Both the position numbers and the translations under genes were made by a program. A DNA stretch of 64,000 nt, taken from NCBI GenBank assembly GCA_963585895.1, contig OY757911.1:88247275-88311274 (forward strand). The letters are read 5' to 3'. Below, piece by piece: positions 12,305-21,594 of this stretch. Each line of letters opens with the position of its first letter. The first letter of the stretch is position 1. Source of the DNA: Sepioteuthis lessoniana. Taxonomy: Eukaryota; Mollusca; Cephalopoda; Myopsida; Loliginidae. Under the pieces are notes generated by a model. The model was not told the DNA's origin and made no database searches. It was given only the letters and a program-made list of their open reading frames with translations.

Positions 12305-12665
12305 GTATATGAAAGGTTAAATGTTCTTAGTTGTCGAAATTTCTGAGACGAAGCTTGTTGATTTTTATCATTAAGGTTTTTCGGACTATTGTCTTCATCT
12401 TTATTGTTATTTCCACAACGTTTCGGTCGATATGTCCTCCGGCCTTCTTCAGGTGTTTGTCGAACTCGGGAACCTTCATGGAACTTCGAACTACGTCCTT
12501 TATTGAAGCCACAGGGGTCGCCTGTTCTGATTCCGTTTGCCATAACCGGGTATAAGTGTTAAGTATTCCTGTATATTACTCGACTGTAGTGAGGATTGAA
12601 CCTGCAACCTTCAGATGATTGTCTTCTTAGAAGCTCAGGGAACCAACGCCTGACACATGGCGTAA
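12305..12665 (-). repeat. tRNA-headed repeat (family G) with CpG-rich body
   Basis: On the minus strand a tRNA-like head carries GGTTGCAGGTTCAATCCTC (B-box) near 12585-12610. A CpG-rich body follows, with CTGAAGAAGGCCGGAGGAC and GACCGAAACGTTGTGG, then an AT-rich end. Overlapping short frames of 61-80 codons exist in both directions, as expected of a compact GC-richer repeat. The CTGAAGA...GAAAC arrangement resembles part of a hammerhead ribozyme core. It could be a fragment of a larger retroelement instead of a SINE. Confidence 0.5.
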
Positions 12666-12679
12666 CGGTTATAAGTGTT

Positions 12680-12681
12680 GG

Positions 12682-12710
<29 letters not shown>
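12680..12710. repeat. (TA)n microsatellite
   Basis: Alternating TA tract abutting the left inverted repeat of the MITE at 12711. Confidence 0.9.
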
Positions 12711-12713
<3 letters not shown>

Positions 12714-13145
12714 ACCAAGAAAAATATCAAATTATGAAAGTGGAATCCATTACACAATCCTCAAACAACTTCAATTACCCCCTGCCACTAGGAGAACCAT
12801 TTGGTTTTCATGCCAGGGAATTAATTAAAAGTTGATCCCCTGGTCTCTGGGGGCCTTACTCCAAGGGAGCTTGCCCACGGGCTATACCTGCTTTGCAGCA
12901 TTAAGTTTATTGCTTGGTACCTGAGGCACTCTAATAGGACAATGTCAATGTGACCAAGGATTTATGGTTTAGCCACACATGAGTCTTGATTTGTGCATGG
13001 CTACCCACTATAAAACAACCTTGTATCATGTATTGACTTGGTGGGAAGTTAGTTAAATACATTAAAACGTCTGATGATTGTGCATACCACATGAAACTTA
13101 AAATAACAGACTTTATGTTCATAATTTGATATTTTTCTTGGTTGT
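12711..13145. mobile_element. MITE with perfect 28-bp terminal inverted repeats
   Basis: The left end 12711-12738 begins ACAACCAAGAAAAATATCAA. The right end 13118-13145 is its exact reverse complement over 28 bases. The 435-bp interior has no transposase and is partly GC-richer. It is a non-autonomous DNA element; I cannot assign a superfamily, and the flanking (TA)n obscures the target duplication. Confidence 0.7.
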
Positions 13146-13230
13146 ACACCTGCTTTGCTATAGTAGCATCGATCACTTTTTCATCCAAACTTTTTAAGTT
13201 GCATTTAACTTCATATATATATACATATAT

Positions 13231-13673
13231 ATACACACAGGATGTCTCAAAATAGAGGCAACCCATAAATATGATAATAATTTATTACTGAGACAAGCGC
13301 AATGGTAGTCATTTGGAACATGTCCTATAAAAAATGCATCCTTTGAACTTGAGACATCAAATTAATGCTTTTTTAATTGTTATTATATCAGCTTCAAGGA
13401 AATGCAATCTTTTTTTTTGAGTTTCTTATCTCAGTAATAAATCATAATCATATTAATGGGTTAGATTTATTTTGAGACAGTTTTGAATGATTTTGTCTCC
13501 AAATAAGTGATGCAAAATATTTTTTCCTCTCTTGTCCAAGGCATTGTGGTCAAGGATTAATAGTTGCTATAGTATACTATTTTCAAATCAGAAACAAAAA
13601 AGAACACAACATTATTAGTAGAGTTATTAGCAGTCACATGGGTCCCATATATATTGAGACACCCTGTATGTAT
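13231..13673. mobile_element. Second MITE, CAGGRTGTCTCAAAATA termini
   Basis: The left end ATACACACAGGATGTCTCAA and the right end (minus strand) ATACATACAGGGTGTCTCAA are near-identical inverted repeats. Inside, a second inverted pair lies at about 13260-13296 and 13425-13466 (TAATTTATTACTGAGA on one arm), so the element folds in two layers. No coding capacity. Confidence 0.65.
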
Positions 13674-13702
13674 ATATATATATACATAGATCTATCTATA
13701 TA

Positions 13703-14627
13703 CGTGGTGAATTCAATAATTTTCCAGACTTTTTTTGTACAGACATTTAAAATTGTCATAGACTCTTGAAAATTCAGTATATTATTGCTATACATCTTAT
13801 GAGATGACTGACCAATTTTTATGATTTCAGGTTCAAATCAACAGCTATAGCAGGAATTGGAATACACCCTACTAAAACCTGATTGTCACAGCTGGTGAAT
13901 TTCAAAAATTCAATCTGGACATGAGGACACTTTAGAAGAATGGTATGCAATAAAATTCTATTTTAAACTTGGAAAAAATGCCATGTGATAAAAGCTGGAT
14001 CTACTGCTATGACCCAGAGTCCAAGAGACAGAGTTTCCAGTGGAAGCATGCTGGCTCTCCCAGACCCAAGAAGGCCAGACAGAGCAAATCCACCAACAAA
14101 CTTTTGATGATCCCTTTTTTTGACAGCACTGGCATGATCTACATGCACTGGGTTCCCACTGGACAGAGTCAACAAGGGATACTATGTTGAGGTTTTAAGG
14201 TAGTTCAGGAAGAGATTCCGTTGGAAGAGGCCAGCACTCTTCAAATCAGGTCAGTGGCATTTCAAACAGGATAATGCACCAGTCCACAACTCCATCCTTG
14301 TCACAGACTATTTGACCAAGATGGGCATTAAGACAGTTCCTCATCCTCCCTATAGTCCAGACCTTGCTCCTTGTGACTTGCTTATTCCCTAAGCTCAGAG
14401 GCTGTAGTTATGAGACAACTGAGGAGATGAAAGAGGCTGTAATGAAGGTCATTGACATGCACACACAAGAGGATTTCCATGGGGCCTTCCAGAAGTTGTT
14501 GGAACGGTACAACAAGTGAATTGCAGCCAGAGGAGATTACTTCGAAGGGGACAAGAGTTTCATGTGTGTACTATCAATGAAAGTGCCCATATGAAAAAAG
14601 TCTGGAAACTTATTTAATGATCCTCAT
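13703..14627 (+). mobile_element. Mariner element, internally deleted (copy 1)
   Basis: It is flanked by TA on both sides and has 27-bp inverted repeats sharing TTCCAGAC inner ends. The transposase remnant reads plus-strand from about 13968. It keeps SWIYCYDPESKRQS (first catalytic Asp) and the FQQDNAPVHNS and [11 protein letters not shown] regions in shifted frames. Compared with the copy at 29.7 kb it lacks about 430 bp that encode the N-terminal DNA-binding part, so it cannot encode a working enzyme. The 3' end ATGAAAAAAGTCTGGAAACT matches the other copy's terminus. Confidence 0.9.
13969..14190 (+). pseudogene. Mariner transposase fragment
   Basis: A 73-codon open piece of a DD34D mariner transposase catalytic domain, the class annotated as SETMAR-like in gene builds. 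It includes SWIYCYDPESKRQSFQWKHA and FFDSTGMIYMHWVPTG. The start Met lies in fused non-coding sequence created by the internal deletion. The frame breaks before the second Asp motif and continues in other frames to about 14520. Not a cellular gene. Confidence 0.85.
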
Positions 14628-14981
14628 ATATGTATATATATATATATATATATAATGCAGCAAAATAAATTAAACAGATGAATTACACTATTGAAAAGAA
14701 TATCTTACTCATTTAAAAGTTCATGGCAATATTTTTCATAAAATTCATTCCTCTTTTAGGTGTCAGTTTTCTTCACTGTTGAATTTCCCACTTTTACTTT
14801 TACAATATACTGTGCTCAGACTCTTAAATATTTTAATTTTTTTGTGGATAGATTATATCTAAAAATAGAATATAAAATATGAAAGTACTTTTTAGACTTT
14901 AATTTTGAGGACTTTTGTATCAGAGCTGATATTCACAGAATGTCAATGCTTTCCACAACTTTAACAGCTAGCCTTGTCACC

Positions 14982-15245
14982 AGGGCTTAGAATATATTGT
15001 ATTCCTTACAGATGGGTAAGACACCCCGCCAAAAAAAATGGAGTGTGAACTGCAGCTGATGGTGAGACTTCAGTTCTGGAGATCTGAGGAGTGTGAAGTA
15101 CTCTTTCATTGCCATTACTCCTCGGTCCACTCTGACCCTAAATGATTGTATCTGTTAGGGTCCTATCAATGGGTAAAAGAGATCTGTTTGAAAATTACTT
15201 GTATTAGATGGGAATACTTGAAACAATATAACCATGTGTAAATTA
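14982..15245 (+). repeat. SINE family C copy
   Basis: Family C head (GACACCCCGCC, CTGCAGCTGATGGTGAG), middle (TCATTGCCATTACTCC, GTATCTGTTAGGGTCCTATC) and part of the 3' half. The usual tail is absent because the copy runs into the tandem repeat at 15284. Confidence 0.65.
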
Positions 15246-15283
15246 TTTGTATGAATATAGTTTTTGTCCACACCCAGTTAAAT

Positions 15284-15445
15284 GTTAAAACAATTCTATT
15301 TCAAATAATTCAGTTGAGCCTAAGTATAGTTTCAATGGCAAAAATAGTTCTATTTCAAACAATTCAGTTTAGCATAAGTACACAGTTTACATGTCAAAAC
15401 AGTCCTATTTCAAGCAATTCAGTTTAGCATAAGTATACAGTTTAG
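15284..15445 (+). repeat. Three tandem units of ~53-56 bp
   Basis: Three units begin near 15284, 15337 and 15393. Each contains TCTATTTCAAA or TCCTATTTCAAG followed by CAATTCAGTTTAGCATAAGT. The array sits exactly between a plus-strand and a minus-strand family C SINE. Confidence 0.75.
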
Positions 15446-15655
15446 TTCTATTTGACCCATAGATAGGACCCTGTCAGGTGCTACCACTCTGAGCCAGAGT
15501 GGAGCTGGGAGCAATGGCAATGAAAGGGTACTCAGCATTCCCCAAAGCTTCAGCATTATATGAACCTCACCATCAGATTGTTTAGTGTCATATTCAGGAC
15601 ACTTGTTGGGGTGGGGGTTTACCCCTCTGCAGAGAAGTAGTCAATGTATTCTACT
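15445..15655 (-). repeat. SINE family C copy, inverted relative to its neighbour
   Basis: Minus-strand copy with CTATTTGACCCATAGATAGG, GGAGCAATGGCAATGAAAGG and GTTTAGTGTCATATTCAGGA. With the plus-strand copy at 14982-15245 it forms an inverted pair around the tandem array. Confidence 0.7.
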
Positions 15656-15973
15656 GCTCCAGTCACATGGGTAAAAGGGAATAGAGTTGCAGATTTCATT
15701 TTTAGCACTGCAGTTGTTTCTAAGACAATTTTGCTTTAACAGCTGAAAAAATAGATAAAATGAAAAAATTAGCAAAACTCCCCAAAATACAGTTGGGTAA
15801 TCTCAGGCTTTATTAACTTCCCCAATTAAATTTATCTGGACACCAACATAGTAACAGATGAAAAAAAAATTAACAGCTTCAAACAAGCAAGAACTTTTTT
15901 TTAAAGAAATATAAGTGACTAATTCAAATAATTACAAACATTTAAAGATTAAAACCAAAAAATAAACAACTTT

Positions 15974-16206
15974 GGTTTGGTTTAATTTCTTTGTTTAATA
16001 GCATAATCTTCATGGGTTATTTAATGCCAAAGCCATCTTTGTAGAAAAACAGTCATAGTTCTATTTAACTCACAGCTGAAGGATAAGGGGGTTCATACCG
16101 TTCCTAAGAGTATTAGTCCAAAAGTGAATGTAATTGCATGACTGGAATTCTAATTTGCTTTTTTGAGGCTGCAGTCCAGCCATTATGTTACAAAGGACTC
16201 CCTTCC
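15974..16206 (-). repeat. SINE family B copy
   Basis: Minus-strand family B: TTATTTAATGCCAAAGCCAT, CTATTTAACTCACAGCTGAA, CCTAAGAGTATTAGTCC, then the head ending at CAAAGGACTCCC. Confidence 0.7.
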
Positions 16207-16311
16207 CCACCAAAAAACTTCATATTTCCTAGTTAATTTTACTATGTATTCAAATAGTAAAACGATAGGATAATATGTAACAAATCATGGCAAGATCCTT
16301 TTAATTTTATC

Positions 16312-16645
16312 TCCCCCCCAAAAAAGGGGGATGCTCTGGGTATGACATAGGGAGGCTTCAGTTCTGGAGATTTTTTGATTGTAGAGAACCTCCTTAATTG
16401 CCATTACTCCCAGGTCCACTTTGATCTGGAGTGGTAGTACCTGTTAAGGTCTCATCTATGGGTCAAATAGATCTTTTTAAAGATTATTTATATTTTATAG
16501 GACCATATGCAAAAAAAACTCTTAAGGAACAACTACATAAAAAATGTAAATATGAATGTACAATGAATGTGATTTTCTAACTTCTAGACATAAAATAACC
16601 CTAGACAGGTTAGCATACCATTAAATTCAATCAATTAATGAATCA
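16312..16645 (+). repeat. SINE family C copy, long
   Basis: Family C through to the tail: GGTATGACATAGGGAGGCTT, TTAATTGCCATTACTCCCAG, CTGTTAAGGTCTCATCTATG, AAATATGAATGTACAATGAA and CTAGACAGGTTAGCATACCA. It defines most of the family length, about 330 bp. Confidence 0.7.
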
Positions 16646-16987
16646 GTCATTTTAATTTTTTATATCTACTTACTTTACCAAAACCATTGATGAAAAACCC
16701 ACCAACAAATAGACAAAAAAGTGTTATGGGCCTTTATATAAGATAATGTAATGACTATGATAATCCTTTATATTGCAATTCCTGAGAGATAATCTTGTTT
16801 ATATGATGAAAAGCCCCGATACACTCTCTTACCCCCATCCAGCAGCTGAAATACTCTTCTCTTTTCATCCAAGCTGCTTCTAATGTTAATTCCAGATTTC
16901 CTTTTGACTTTTTTCTTGTTTCTCTTTATTTGATAAGTCCTCTCCTTTTTCACTCTTTGTGAAAGTATACAAAATATATAGACTGAC

Positions 16988-17135
16988 TGTTGTTATTTCT
17001 ATAACAGAGAGAAACAGTACAGATTAGAAAATAAAAAAGGTAAATATTGGTGAAACTCAAACTCACATCTTCTTTTGTCTTGTGGAAGCCTGCTTCAAGG
17101 TACCAACTGCTTTATTAAGTTATGGGAGCTTCAAC
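16988..17135 (-). repeat. tRNA-headed SINE (family H) copy
   Basis: On the minus strand a tRNA-like head (GCAGTTGGTACCTTGAAGC, later GATGTGAGTTTGAGTTTCAC as B-box) is followed by a short body ending in TCTCTGTTATAGAAATAAC. The same order occurs at 23.4 kb, which supports repeat status. Confidence 0.5.
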
Positions 17136-17269
17136 TTGCTGTCACTCACACTTCTGTGAAAAATTACCAGTTATAACTGGTGTGAAAAATGCACATAAAG
17201 TGAAAGTAAGGACTAACATGGTACTAAAAAATGACACGCTAGATAATAATAAAAGCGTGTAATATAGTT

Positions 17270-17397
17270 ATTTTCTGAGTTCAGCTTAGATTTAGCACAG
17301 GCTGCAAATATGGAGTGCCTTGTGAGAATTGAACTCATTACTCAGTAGTAATTGATTTAGGTGACTAAGCTCATTAACCATTACTTCACAATGATGC
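17270..17397 (-). repeat. SINE family D copy
   Basis: Minus strand: head ATTGTGAAGTAATGGTTAAT, B-box GAGTTCAATTCTCAC, body, then a tail CTGTGCTAAATCTAAGCTGA. Confidence 0.65.
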
Positions 17398-17914
17398 ATT
17401 CATAAAAGCATATAATACAGATCAGCATGAAATATAAAATAAAACAAGTTCCTATGAAGAAATAAAGTGTAGAGACATGAACATATTGTAATAAATTGAA
17501 TGTATTTAAACTCTGTTGTTTATAAATTAATATTTCTAGGATTACCAAACTCAAAAGTTTTAATCCATTTCCTCAGTCTACAATTTTGAAAGTCTTCTTA
17601 TGAATTATTTCCATGTCATTTCAGACAAAAGAGATTTTTAAAAAAATGCTTTGACAGGATTTTTTTCTTTTTTTAGTTCTTTTAGCACTAAGGCTGATTT
17701 GGAGGTAACTGTGTGATTATTAAACAATAAAAATTATATCAAAAATATAATGTAATAATGATTGAAGAACTGCATAATAGCATAGACATGTATTTCTGTT
17801 TGTTTTTTTTAAATAAAAAAGAAAATTATTTTCGATGGGGTAAGGGAGGCAACTCGTGAGAAAACTTATATTGTCGACTACAAAAAAGGGTTTTGATTAT
17901 TGTGTCAACTTTTA

Positions 17915-18080
17915 TATATTGTCAAGTCACAGTGAAAGCACTTGTTCCCGTCAAGTCACAGAAGTTAAGCATTTATGGGTTTGCTCAGTTTTGTGATGGG
18001 TGACTACTCAGGAACAATAGATACCATAAACATCCCAAGGTCTACATGTTAGACAAAGCTAAGTTTAGTAAATAGCTTTT
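17915..18080 (+). repeat. 5S rRNA-derived SINE or retropseudogene
   Basis: The core at 17940-18020 aligns with animal 5S rRNA: GAAAGCAC, GTTCCCGTCAAGTCAC, then AGAAGTTAAGCATTTATGGG and GTGATGGGTGACTACTCAGG, the latter two covering the internal promoter region (A-box, intermediate element and C-box). After the 5S part comes GACAAAGCTAAGTTTAGTAA, which closely resembles the tail of the tRNA-headed family D (AAGCAAAGCTTAGTAAATGA). That tail makes a SINE likelier than a plain 5S pseudogene. It is too diverged to encode a functional 5S rRNA. Confidence 0.65.
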
Positions 18081-18096
18081 GGGCACCTTGCGTCAT

Positions 18097-18263
18097 GTAA
18101 ATAATAGGTAATATAGGCTTGCAGATCATTGTTAGTGAGTTCAGTTCTCACTAACTGCCTCATACTTCTGATCTTGTGCTAAAGCAAGCTAAGTAGGGAA
18201 AATAACTTCATCTTAAGCAATCTGAGGTCACTGTGCTAGACTAAGCTATGTCTAGTAAATAAT
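18097..18263 (+). repeat. SINE family D copy directly after the 5S element
   Basis: Head remnant TTGCAGATCATTGTTAGTGA, B-box GAGTTCAGTTCTCAC, the body with CATACTTCTGATCTTGTGCT and two successive tails, the last being CTAGACTAAGCTATGTCTAG followed by TAAATAATAA. The doubled tail suggests a dimer or nested insertion with the preceding 5S-type element. Confidence 0.6.
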
Positions 18264-18269
18264 AATTCT

Positions 18270-19534
18270 GATATACAGTTCTTTCTAATATATATATGTT
18301 CTACAATAAAAAAAACTGTCAATTAAAAATATCAAAATGTAGAGTGCTCAATATCTCAACAATTGAGTAATTCAATTTGTCACATACAAATTTCTTTTAA
18401 CCACTACTTAGATTTTCACTATATATATATATATATACATAAGTAAATAAAGACTATGAATATCCAAAGAATAAGTGTTCAATGCACAGCTATTTAATAC
18501 AAAATATACCTGCAGAGCAAAATATATACTTTTGTTTAAAAAAACAAGAAATTTAGAAGTAGTATTCCGTTTCCATTCATGAATGGAAATCCATACATCT
18601 TATGTCTTCATAAATACAGATTCACTCCCAATACTTATTGAACACACACATACAAGCCCTGATAAAAGTTAGGATGAAATTCATGAGTAATATACAGGAT
18701 GAAAAGATCATTTTTCAAGAGTTATCTACCTTGAAATAGCCAAACATTCGTAGTTATTTTGTCCATATTTAAATACAAATTATTAGAACTTAAACAGAGA
18801 AGGTAAAAAGTAGGTTCCCTCCATAAAATTTATGAAAATATATTATGCTTTTCCAGCAATATATTGCTTGATTACAAAATATCTCCTAAACCCCGGGCGA
18901 AAAAGAATTAAAATTTGGCAAGAAAAGAAAGGATATTGCTACAAAATACATATACCAGGCATATGTATTTCATTTCTTGTATGCACAAATTAAACTTAAA
19001 ATTTGTGGCAGAACATATGCTTCACCCTATAAAAATCTAATTAAATATATTGAAAAAATATATGTATCAGTATCAACAAAATATTAAATTTGTGCACTCT
19101 TCAAAATAAAAGCTTTTGATTTGTACTTGCATATACCCTCCCCAATACTTAATGATAGCCCTTGTAATACTTTGATGACACATCTGATATTATATCTTAT
19201 AGTTTTCAAAATGATAATGGTATTTCTTAAGTTACTCATGTTAATCAAGAGTGCTGGGGAGTGATACTTTGATTCTAGTATAGATACTTTGATTCAAGTA
19301 TAGAGAGTCTGCATTATTTTTAGGTGCTGTTTAAAAGTGGGCCTCGAAGCTGCTTGTCCAGTTCAGGAAGTGAAAGGAAACAATAATTGACCATACTGTC
19401 CAGAACTGGTTCAAGTGTTTTATGAGTGATGAGTTTTCCAGGAATGAGAAGAAATACCATTTTCAATTGACCATTAAGCAGGAAGGTCTTCTTTTATGTT
19501 TCAGCATGATTCCTTCCAAAGAATCCAATATGAT
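18270..19534. other. AT-rich stretch, no gene
   Basis: No coding signal. It contains a (TA)n tract near 18420-18437 and a 20-bp perfect palindrome TTTCCATTCATGAATGGAAA near 18570. A piece near 18340 (GAGTGCTCAATATCTC) resembles the repeat called F here. Confidence 0.45.
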
Positions 19535-19793
19535 ATAAGTTAAGTAAATTGGCTGTCATAGTCGGAGAGAGGGGGTGACCCAAAGGCTCCCTTTTCAATA
19601 GCTACTACACTGAGGTATAGTGGAGGGCACAGCTCCTTTCCCTGAACTGTTTCACTTATCCTTGATCTATACTTTATAATGCTGAGTGTTAAGCAAGGAG
19701 GTATCAAGTACCATTTTTTTAAATCTTTGGTATGACTTGACCTGGGATTGAACCCTGGTCTCCCAGGCCATTGGTAAACACTCTGTTGGGTGA
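19535..19793 (-). repeat. SINE family A copy
   Basis: Minus strand: B-box GGGTTCAATCCCAGGTCA, AAAAATGGTACTTGATACC, GTAGTAGCTATTGAAAAGGG and an end with CCAATTTACTTAA. Full length. The 107-codon frame over it is an artefact of the repeat. Confidence 0.75.
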
Positions 19794-20039
19794 GTAAAAT
19801 GGTAATTCCAGTGTATCGGAGGGAGTGAGGGAGAGGCTCTCTGTGATTGGATATACTAATCACATGATGAGCCCAGAATTTTTAGTGCAAAATCCAAAAT
19901 TCAGTCAGATACATTCCATCAGGCATTCCATGAGGCAGTGATGTTAAAAGCTCTCAGAAAGACAACCCTAAGATACCAGAGATCTTCTTCAGCATGCCAG
20001 TAAGTCTCTTAAACTCAACTTTATACACTGGAAGGACTG

Positions 20040-20209
20040 TGTTAAACCATGTAAGTGACCTCCCCCGATACTCTCTAGAAAAGAATAGTTTTGCTAAGAC
20101 CGGAAGTAAACAAACGGCATATTGGTTGATGTGAAAGTGTAAGAAGAAGGGTGTAATAAAGGTGTCTCCATATGCAGAGTATTATAGTCTGAGTTCTTTG
20201 TTTTTAACA
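20040..20209 (+). repeat. 5' LTR of the copia element
   Basis: 170 bp, starting TGTTAAACC and ending GTTTTTAACA. An AATAAA signal lies near 20155. It has the same length as the 3' LTR and differs by nine transitions. Confidence 0.9.
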
Positions 20210-20222
20210 TTGGTCGCAGAGC
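20210..20222 (+). other. Primer-binding site
   Basis: TTGGTCGCAGAGC immediately follows the 5' LTR. It resembles the TGGTATCAGAGC type used by many copia elements, which pair with initiator methionine tRNA. Confidence 0.7.
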
Positions 20223-20234
20223 TAAAAAGACACT

Positions 20235-20900
20235 ATGGCTTCAAAATATTTTCCTCCACCTGCATTGCTTAAAGATAAATACAGTACATGGCGGAAAGAA
20301 ATGAATATATGGGAGCTCGTAACTTCACTTAACAAATCAAAAAGAGCCCTCATGGTGTTTTTGTCATTGGAAGGAATTGCAGGAGAAGCTGTTTTGGAAT
20401 TAGATACTGCAGTTCTTAATTCTGAGGATGGAATGAAAAAGTTATATGAAAAACTGGATACACTTTTTCTGGAAGATGTAAACCAGTCTGCCTTTTGAGC
20501 ATATGAAACATTTGAAAATTATTTGAGACCGCCTGGGATGTCATTAGAAGATTTTCTGATTGAATTTGGCCAACTTGTCGCCAAATTAAAAGACTTTAAC
20601 ATTCTTTTACCAGAACCTGTACTCACATTCAGAGCACTAAAGAGTGCCAATATCACCAAGGATAACGAAAAATTGGTGAAAGCTACTGTCAGCGAGTTAA
20701 CACTATCTTCCATGTTCGAACAGTTACGGAAGATTATGCATGGACATTCTTCTAGCGATTCATCACCCAATACTTCACCTGTCATGGTAAAAAACGAAAT
20801 GGATATTGTTAACTATACAGAAAATAACCAAATGGACCCTACTGGAGTATATTTTGGCCGCTCCTCATATCGACGTGATTCGCATTTTAATAATGCATGA
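20235..20900 (+). pseudogene. Copia Gag, interrupted
   Basis: The frame starts MASKYFPPPALLKDKYSTWR 13 bases after the primer-binding site, as expected for Gag. It runs 87 codons to a TGA at 20496-20498, then continues in the same frame to 20900, so the first break is a single nonsense change. The second part contains RPPGMSLEDFLIEFGQLVAK, typical of copia Gag (UBN2-like) capsid. A frame break follows near 20900 before the zinc knuckle. It would form the particle that packages element RNA; here it is inactive. Confidence 0.8.
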
Positions 20901-20999
20901 GAAAAGAATAACTGTGCTGGAAGATGATAGAGATATAAAAGTAAAACACGCTCCACTAACAAAAAGAAATTAAACCCGCAAGACCGAACAGATAACATT

Positions 21000-21407
21000 A
21001 CAGTATGTTTTAATTGTGGCTGCAGGTTTCACTGGTCTTATGATTGTCCTTACAGTCATAGTAGCAGGAATAAACATGGCGTCGAAATAGAGAAAGATAT
21101 TTCTGTGCCGCACATGGTCTTAGTAAGTAAACAAAAACGTAAGTACGCCGGGGACATTTTTTTGAGTGAGACACTTGGCTCTGCGGTTCTAGATAGTGGT
21201 GCATCCAGCACTGTTTGTGGAACAAAATGGTATAAATGTTTTCTTGAAACATTAACGGATGCACAAAAGAAAAAAATAGTAAAAATAAAAGGGGTGAGAA
21301 CCTTTAAATTCAGTGATGGAAATAAACTGAACTCACTCTACAAGGTGATTCTACCATGTGTTATCGCTGATATTGAAGTCAGTATTATCACTGATGTTGT
21401 GAACTGA
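21000..21407 (+). pseudogene. Copia zinc knuckle and aspartic protease
   Basis: The knuckle CFNCGCRFHWSYDC (C-X2-C-X4-H-X4-C) lies at 21006-21047. The protease active-site segment AVLDSGASSTVCG lies near 21184-21220, both in the Gag reading frame. The frame ends at a stop at 21405-21407, after which the protease-distal region continues in another frame (IPLLLSKDAMKRAG), indicating a small frameshift. The family cleaves the Gag-Pol polyprotein. Confidence 0.85.
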
Positions 21408-21594
21408 CATTCCACTTCTCTTGAGTAAAGACGCCATGAAAAGGGCTGGAACTTGCCTCAATTTTGAAGATGACACTGTTACGATGTTAAAAAAGAAAAT
21501 TCCATTAAGCTGCACATCGTCTGGACATTACTAAATTCCTATTACCAAACCTCGACCAGACAAACTTAAGTTCAAATACATACCTTTTATTTAA

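Noticed and set aside
15284..15445. CRISPR-like repeat array
   Set aside because: Units are contiguous without unique spacers and the genome is eukaryotic; a simple tandem repeat.
17940..18030. Functional 5S rRNA gene
   Set aside because: Too many differences from 5S rRNA in helices, no intact 3' end or T-run terminator in place, and a SINE-like tail follows.
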